Part shown: in pieces, positions 56,887-64,000 of the stretch | How the letters are laid out: each line of letters starts with the position of its first letter | Position numbering within the stretch: position 1 is the stretch's first letter | Assembly: GCA_006176705.1 (NCBI GenBank) | Contig: QRFJ01005291.1 | Location: 1 to 64,000 of the forward strand | Length of the DNA stretch: 64,000 bases | From: Cocos nucifera | Taxonomy: Eukaryota > Streptophyta > Magnoliopsida > Arecales > Arecaceae | Direction: 5' to 3' | Notes under the pieces: model-generated | What the model was told of the DNA's origin: nothing | Seen by the model: only the letters and a program-made list of their open reading frames with translations | The model's database searches: none | Position numbers and translations under genes: made by a program

Positions 56887-59167
56887 TGTTAGATATGTGT
56901 ACCTTAGAAGCTAGAATTGGCTGACACTTGTTATACACTTCTAAGGGCAAAATTATAATTTTGACTATAAATAATAAAATAGATTATTTTCTATCATAAT
57001 TGTATTTAGTGTCTATGGTATATTCCTTGAGTTAATGGCAATGATAGTTCTTATTTTCAAGAGTTCAAAATTTAAGACATGAATTTTCATTATTAACTCA
57101 TAAAATGCTCCTGACCGTAAGATCATCATGAGGATGGTGATTGATCCAGAAGATTAGTGTACAATTGCTTCTTTATAGTAGATGAATCTTAGGTCTACGA
57201 TGTAGAGACACCAGAGCAAGAGTACAGGTACTCATTAGAGAATGAGGGTACTGAGCATGACCATCTCGAGCAGTCATTAGGAAGTCTACCTTCTCATCGA
57301 TGATTGGATCGAAGCTGCAGTTGTGTGTCTGGTTCTTTGACCTGAGGTGCATCGATAGTTCACCTTGAGGGTGTTATAGTTTGACTATACCATGACTCAG
57401 TCTCCTAGCCATTCGAAATCCTGAGGTGTATGTTGGCTATAGCATGTTCATTATACGAATTGGATTGCACCAATAGGGAATCTATCTACCTCGGTAGATT
57501 AGGAGTAGCCCTATGATGATCATGAGAATCAAGTCCATAAGCCCATGGCTATGTTACAGTGAAATAATAGAAAGAGTTTCTATTAAGGTTTTCACATTAG
57601 ACTTGAATCAAATGATTAATCATATGATGGATATTAGGATTTGATGAGATTACCTTAACCCCAATCCACTCGAGGCTCAAGATAGAAGAACTTAATCACA
57701 CAGGTAACTACACTGAGAGGTTCATTTTCAATTCTAATAGGTTGCCACCATATGCTACTAGGTGTCACTGGTAGATTTTGAGAGCAATTAGAATGATTTA
57801 GATGATCAATCATACTAGTTGTCTGAATCAGAAAAGTTCTGATCCATCGAAAGGTGTTTCGATGATGTTGATGATAGAGATCATGACATATCTCATTACC
57901 ATATGAAACTGAATCTAACTGGATCACACAAACAAGGATTTCGATCTAGATATATTTAATTGGACTAACCTAGTTCAATTGATTTTAATTAGATTCAATT
58001 AGATTCAAGAAAATCATGCTAGCATATGATTAAGCATAATGTTCTCCTTTAATTGTCATTAAAGTTTGTCTCGACTGAGCTAAATGTGTCTGGGCTCACT
58101 CAGGTACCTTTACTTGGTCTGACTGAAGCTTGTCTAAGTTAGAAAAGGACTGTCTTAATTTATGAGATGAATTTGAGACAACACCTGCTATTTTTCATCA
58201 CCTGCTAAATCCTATTTCGGACATTTGGTCAAACATTGACCTTTGATACTTAGACATCTGCCCATATGTCAAGCCATCATAGGAGAGAGTTCTTGGATCA
58301 GTCTACCTACTAAAAAGTAGATGGATAAGAGGTGCACACCTAGGGAGGCGTGCGCCCATGGATAAAGCATCTGGAGTCTCGTACAAATGGGACTCCAGTT
58401 GCTTCGGGGATTCTACTTGGATGGCGCCTAGAAGACTGCTTTGACCTAGTCTTGGCACCATCTAAGGATGATTTAGAGGGGCTCTCATCTGATTAGATTA
58501 GATGATGTCATCCTATCAATCAGATTTAGATTTGATTGCATAGAAAGCCATGATTGGCAGGGATGATGTGGCACTGCATGGTGTTACAGGATCTATAAAA
58601 ATCTTATCTATGGTAAGATCAAAGATGCTAGACCCATTGCCTATGCCATAAGGCTGCCCCTCTTCCTCATCCATGCCACCTTTAGGCATTCTCTCTCCTA
58701 TCCATGCCCAAGAATTTTTCGGCACAAGTTTGGTGCGATCCAAGCAAGAGAAAGATGATAGAAAAAGGAAGAAGGTAGCACAGCTGCAAGAGACAACTCA
58801 CATCTTCAAAAGAAGTTTTGAAGATCTTTAAAATTAGATTTAGATCTAATTTTTAGAGAAGTGATAAAGAAGAAGGAGATCTCTAGATCCTAGCCGAGTG
58901 GATACCGGTAGAGGTCAGGCACTTGCATGGCTAGATCTAGAATCTCAAGCAGACATCAGGATCATTATAGGGTAATTAAATTATCCACAATAAGATAAAA
59001 TTAAGTTAGATTTAATTTATTTTTTATTTTATTTTATTAGATCAATAATATCAGATCTAAAAAGTCTCAGATCTGATTTGAATCTAAGAGAAAAATTTTT
59101 GAAATATCTCTCTTGATTCAATCAGATCTAAATGAATCTGACCTAAAAAACTAGATTTTTTCCTTCA
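56887..59167 (+). mobile_element. S5: solo LTR of family X, plus strand
   Basis: 2281 bp, TGTTAGATATGTG to TTTTTCCTTCA, with perfect target duplications tgtaa (56882-56886 and 59168-59172). TATA-like TATAAAAA at 58594-58601. It lies in the V LTR and is the deepest layer of the nest on this side. Confidence 0.93.
57785..57889. other. Stem-loop run in S5 (X-family LTR)
   Basis: CAATTAGAATGATT (57785-57798) pairs with AATCATACTAGTTG (57808-57821) at 12 of 14 positions. The pair next to the loop is T-A here and C-G in X, a two-sided change. ATCAGAA/TTCTGAT (57827-57843) and CATCGAAA/TTTCGATG (57845-57864) are perfect. ATGAT/ATCAT follows (57871-57884). Confidence 0.75.
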
Positions 59168-61551
59168 TGTAAATACCTAGATCTCAGATCTATTACATGA
59201 TCAAGACATGATATTAAATTAAAAATTAAAATTAAATAAGAAAGTAAAAGGTTGATCAAATAAACCTAAATCTATACAACATCAAATGCAGGTATGAAGT
59301 TTATAGATCATATCTATTACCTGAGCAAGTTAGACATTCTAACTTGCTGATCCAAGCTTGAAGATGATGTCATGAGCCACATACGTGTCTGGCCTCTAGG
59401 AGTCATCCATACGAGCCTACAATCTTTGATCTGAAGTTTGATACAGAAAATCAGCACAGCATGCTAGTACTATGCTGATCCTTCTTTGATGGTGGATCCA
59501 ATGCTCCATTTTTTAAAATTTGGACTCTCCAAAATATGACAAGAAAGATGAATGTTTATTAATTTAAGACTCTCTTAGAAAAAACTCAAAAAAAGAAGGA
59601 GAGATTGAAAATAAAATAGCCCTAAAAGAAGACCCTCTTCTTCTTCTCTTTTCTCTCACTTAGACACCTACTTTGGTGCCTATGGAACCCCCATGCCCAA
59701 GGACCCTCTTCCTCTAATTTTTGTACACCCCAAACCTCTCCTAAATCTCTATATTTTATAAAAAATTTTAAAATAAAAATAGAGAAAAAGAAGAGTCCAA
59801 GTTAGATCAAAATCTTGGACTAGGAATGTCCAAACATGAAAAGTTGTTGGGGCGCCCAACACTTGGGCGCCTCCTCCACAATTACTAGTGTGGACCAGCA
59901 AGGGAGGGCACACAAAAAAGAAGATTATTTTCATGAAATAAGAGAATAATTAATTAAAAGAGGAGGCGGCAATTAAGGGAAGGTGTTTTGGTCAATAAGG
60001 ATTCTATCTCATAGAATCCTAAGCAAAACTAACTCCTCTTTTGACTTGGTCTTCCAACAAATTGCCTTATGAGAAAAGGAGGAGATAAAGAGGGTGTGAG
60101 AAACCATAGGAGTGGAAAATTTTCAAGTAAGAAACAAAACAAATAGGGCATGGGGCATGAGGATTAAGTGGCGCAAGTGATAGGGAGTCCTAGTCACACT
60201 AGGACTCCTGTTTTGACATGGTCAAACAAGATCTTTTAACCAAATAAAATCAAGATTAAACCAACCTAATTAAATAAGGCCCTAACTCATTTAAGGACTT
60301 AATTAAATTATATTAAATTAGATTTAATTTTAATTTATTTTTTAATCAAATTAGAAAATTAGATTAATTCGAGTCATAGTTAGACTAGGACTAGTTCTTC
60401 CTTGCACTTGGCTTATTCAATAAATCAATTAAACTTGATCCAATCAATCCCAAACCAAATCTAATTAAATCATATTTAATTAGAGTTAATCTCAGCCTAT
60501 TGGCTTAATCAAATTAAGTGAATTAGCAATCCAATTGCTAATCGATCCTCCTGCAATACTTGCACTAGGTTAAACACCAATCGTATTGATTGTTTAACCC
60601 TAGAAAGATTCTTAATTGTTGATCAACCATTCGATCAGTTCATAAGCTCTAATGTATGTAACCTCATAGGTTCGAACGTAAGTCGGTAGAATAGAAATAA
60701 ATTCTTGTACCAATCAAAGTGACCATCTAGTAATGATACCCGATGGTTGGATAGGTTGAAGGTGTAGAACACCATCCTTAGAACCCATGTGGATATAGGT
60801 TCCATATAATTCATCCCCTTAACCACAATGCTCATAGGACACCTGAGAGTTCAACTATCAACTCTAATCAGGTTGTCCACATTGTATTTCAAAATATCAA
60901 ATTTATCTGATGGATTACCTTGGCCAAGGTTTTGCTATATTGAAATATCGTGATACATTCTTCTCCAACTCTTGGAGTGGTCAATTCCATCTTGATCACA
61001 CTCCAACTTCACAAGTACTTGACTGTGCCCAGAAGCCTTCCGTTGTTAAATTAAAAATTCAGTTAGTTTAGTACCAAAGCATAGTAAGTTGCTTGCAAGT
61101 TGCTGAGGTGATTTCAGGTCTAAGGGATATTTATACCTATATCCCATCAAAGACATTCTCGACAGCAGAATGCTTTGGAGTTGGTCACGTTCCATAATGA
61201 TGTACCCATACATCTCACCTGTATCCTATACTAGTGTCTCCACACTCCTTGGTTAAGAAGACAACCAACCTATATGGCATATAGCGACCTATGCTCGATA
61301 GATGCTGTTGTCCTAATTAACAGCCTATCATTTGGTTGTGAACAAATTTAAGGACTAATCAATAAATCCTCTCTTTATCGAAACTAAACAGTCCTAAAGA
61401 CTTCATCTCAATAACGAAGTTCATTAGAAGATGTAAACTTATGATGAAAAAGAAGCCAAAATATTTTTATTAATTAATAAATTAATTATAATTATAAAAT
61501 AGCTTAACCATCAATAGACTGATGATTGGCTTTGGGACATAATTTCTAATA

Positions 61552-62090
61552 ACTCCTACTTATCCTAAAGCCACTCGGCACAGTACCTAATACCCATCTT
61601 CGACTTATGGTTGTCAAACTCCTTGATTGTCTAGGCTTTAGTGAAAGGATCGGCTAGGTTCTTCTTTCCATCGATCTTTCAAAGGTCGACGTCACCATGA
61701 TCCATGATCTCATAGACCAAATGAAAGCAGCGCTGGATGTGCTTGTCCGCTAGTGTGCCTTCGGTTCCTTTGCTTGAGCTATGGTGCCAGTGCTGTCGCA
61801 ATAGAGCAGGATTGGACCATCAATGGAGGGTGCTACTCCGAGCTTGGTGATGAACTTCCTCAGTCACACAGCTTTCTTTGCTGCATTTGATGCTGCCATG
61901 TACTTTACTTCGCAAACAGAGTCAGCCACTGTATGCTGTTTGAAACTTTTTCAGCAGGTGGCTCTACCATTTAGAGTAAAGATATACCCTAACATACTTT
62001 TACTATCATCATTGTCAGATTGAAAGCTGGAGTCCGTAAATCCCATAAGCTTTAGATCTAACTCACCATAAACCAACCATTGGTCTTTAG
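61552..62090 (-). pseudogene. pol: V RNase H domain, broken
   Basis: Minus-strand reading gives HTVADSVCEVKYMAASNAAKKA (quoted in part: VADSVCEVKYMAAS, about 61945-61890) with the catalytic Glu. Further on are LLYCDSTG (YCD at 61803-61795) and AQAKEPKAH. A stop replaces Trp near 61861. Ends at the polypurine tract beside the LTR. Confidence 0.82.
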
Positions 62091-63150
62091 TATTTCTTAA
62101 ATACTTAAGGATAGTTTTAACCACTTTCTAGTAATTTTCTTCAGGATCAGACTGGCATCTACTCACCACTCCTAGTGAGTATGCCACATCTGGTTTCGTA
62201 CATGTCATTGCATACATAATAGGCCCCACTATCGAAGCATATAGGATTCTACTCATATGCTCTCTTTCTTTAGAAGTTATCAGACAATCCTTCTTGGAGA
62301 GAGAAATTTCTTGGCCTATTGGGAGACAGCCCTTTTTGAAATTCTTCATGCTGAACCTCTTCAACATAATTTTTATATACATGGACTGGGATATACTAAG
62401 CATCCTTTTAGATCTATCCCTATAGATCTTCATCCCTAGGATGTAGGATGCTTCACCCAAGTCCTTCATGGAGAACTATGATGACATCCAGAATTTTATT
62501 CGTTGTAGTACAGGGATATCATTCTTGATTAAGAGAATATCATCCATGTACAAAATAAAGAATACCATTGCTAGACCGATTGCCCATTTGTAAATATAGG
62601 ATTTTTCTTCATTCTTAACAAAGCCATATGTTTTGATCACTTTATCAAAATGCATGTTCCAACTTCGAGATGCCTACTTTAATCCATAAATAGATCTCTG
62701 AAGCTTGCACACCTTGAACTCATCTGTAGATGTGAACCCTTTAGGTTGTATCATATACACCTCTTCGGTCAGCTCTCCATTTAGGAAAGCTATCTTCATA
62801 TCCATTGCCAGATCTCATAGTCCAGATTGGTAGCAATGTTAAGTATGATCTGAATGGACTTAAGCATTGCCACAGGGGAGAACATCTCATCATAGTCAAT
62901 ACCCCTTGGCAACCAGACGGACTTTATAGGTCTCCACCTTTTTGTCAGTGCCCCTCTTTCTTTTGAAGACCTATTTACACCCAATGGGTTTAATCCCTTC
63001 AGGTGGGTCAACTAATGTTCATACATCATTGACCTTCATAGAATTCATTTTGGATCTCACGGCTTCTAGCCATTTCTCAAAGTTAGATGTCTGCATTACA
63101 TCCATATAAGGATCGGATCCTCATCATTCTCATCAAGTTCGATGGGATCA
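62091..63150 (-). pseudogene. pol: V reverse transcriptase domain, broken
   Basis: The active-site box ILYMDDILL is intact at about 62550-62530. The open frame 62469-62128 carries KDLGEASYILGMKI, YRDRSKRML, and TKPDVAYSLGVVSR. Upstream are DYDEMFSPVAMLKSI (about 62910-62860) and the ITTNLDYEIWQ-like block. There are frame breaks near 62490 and 62960. It resembles X RT but is a different family. Confidence 0.85.
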
Positions 63151-64000
63151 CCATCCTAAACCAAGAAACCATAGTATCTATCCGGATGGTGCGGTACTCT
63201 ACTAGATCGCCTTAATGGTACAGGTTCACTAGGCTTTGGATCTAATCTGATCAAATCTGATTTAGGTTCAACATTCTATGTCGGACTTTCTACCTATTGA
63301 ACTTCATCAAGTTCAACCTTAGAGGCAATAGTTCTTTCACTAAGGAACTCCTTTTCCAAAAAGGATGCCCTAAGGCTGATGAACACCTTTTGTTCATTCG
63401 CATGATAGAAATAGTATCCTTTGATCTCTTTAGGGTACCCTATGAATGTACGCTTGTCAGACCTAGGTCCAAGTTTATCTATAATTAACTATTTGACATA
63501 AGCCGGGCACCCCCAAACTCTAAGGTGTGAAAGTGCTAGCTTACACCCTATCCATATCTCATATTGGGTTTTAACTATATACTTACTTGAAATCCTATTT
63601 AATAGATAACAAGCCGATTCGAGTGCATATTTTCAAAAGGATATCAACAAGCTGGCAAATCCCATCATGGATCGGACCATGTCTAACAGAGTCCAATTCC
63701 TCCTTTCAGATACACCATTATGCTGTGGTGTTCCATGAGGAGTCCATTGGGAGAGAATCCTATTCTCTCCTAGATATGTGAGAAATTCATCAGAAAGGTA
63801 TTCTCCTTCTCAATCAGATCGAAGAGTTTTAATACTCTTTCTAGTTTATTTTTCTACTTCACTTCAGAATCATTTGAATATTTCAAAAGAATCTGACTTA
63901 TGTTTCATCAGATAGACATATCCATATTTGGATAGATCATCTGTAAAAATGATGAAGTAGATATATCCACCTCTGGCACTTGTGCTCATTGGTCCACATA
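63151..64000 (-). pseudogene. pol: V integrase, C-terminal part, cut by window edge
   Basis: Minus-strand reading shows the copia integrase core end and C-terminal region. Pieces are readable around 63750-63640 (a block matching the Glu-containing AERRNRTLLDMVRSM region) and around 63480-63400 (GYPKEIKGYYFY-like), followed by the variable linker to RT. Many stops are present. Confidence 0.75.

Larger units (their letters stand above)
56756..61551 (-). repeat. V 3' LTR (about 2510 bp without S5)
   Basis: Parts 56756-56886 and 59173-61551. On the minus strand it starts TATTAGAAATTATGTCCC at 61551 (TG decayed to TA) beside the tract GGATAAGTAGGAGT. It ends AGAAGTCA at 56756. Its first part matches V' at 37491 onward. 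No genes are seen in it. Confidence 0.85.
56756..64000 (-). mobile_element. V: Ty1/copia retrotransposon, minus strand, partial
   Basis: 3' LTR (56756-61551, holding S5) followed by RNase H, RT and integrase on the minus strand, running off the right window edge. Inserted in the Z2 RNase H region. The left flank ccagg (56751-56755) is the presumed target duplication. Domain order is that of copia. Confidence 0.85.

Overview
The window is plant nuclear DNA made up, as far as I can read it, entirely of LTR retrotransposons nested inside one another. I found no convincing host gene, tRNA, rRNA or CRISPR. The plant assignment rests on lineages known only from plants: Athila-like and Tat-like Ty3/gypsy elements, and a Sirevirus-like Ty1/copia element. 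A large, retrotransposon-rich genome, perhaps a monocot, is a guess. All coding regions carry stops and frameshifts.

Names used here: A1, A2 = Athila-like; X = a copia family with LTRs of about 2.3 kb (S1, S3, S5 are its solo LTRs); V, V' = a second long-LTR copia family; Y, Y2 = Sirevirus-like copia; Z, Z2 = Tat-like gypsy; C, W = related short copia elements that keep gag but have little or no pol.

Layout from left to right. A1 (minus, 1-5710, cut by the window edge) lies near the end of the 3' LTR of X and is itself split by solo LTR S1 (1131-3413). X (minus, 5711-37490) is the host of the left half. Its pol is readable but split by Y (10281-18331, inside integrase) and Z (18765-26563, between integrase and protease). 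Its leader holds S3 (28967-31094) and its 5' LTR holds W (32201-35639). X lies in an LTR of V', seen at 37491-39526. The same V' LTR was hit by Y2 (minus, from 39527). Y2 contains C (41314-51733), whose 5' LTR contains A2 (41426-48555). Y2 also contains Z2 (from 52387), whose pol is cut by V (minus, from 56756), whose LTR contains S5 (56887-59167). The deepest chain has five levels: V' > Y2 > Z2 > V > S5. Perfect 5-bp target duplications support S1 (ctctt), W (gaaac), C (tactc), A2 (ttatc) and S5 (tgtaa). Slightly decayed ones support Y, Z and S3.

Two patterns stand out. First, all five elements with both LTRs present and a resolvable interior (A2, C, W, Y, Z) keep gag sequence but have lost most or all of pol. 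In Z a short integrase tail marks the deletion. They look like elements that relied on enzymes supplied by others. Second, non-coding parts of several families have independently filled with short inverted repeats: a run of four stem-loops in the X-family LTR, a 116-bp hairpin repeat (about 16 copies) and a GGAGAT/ATCTCC repeat (about 26 copies) in Z, a 31-bp hairpin repeat in V', GGGGCGCCCC repeats in Y, and the palindrome CGAGCTAGCTCG or near forms in C, W and Y2. These are the parts most worth a second look.
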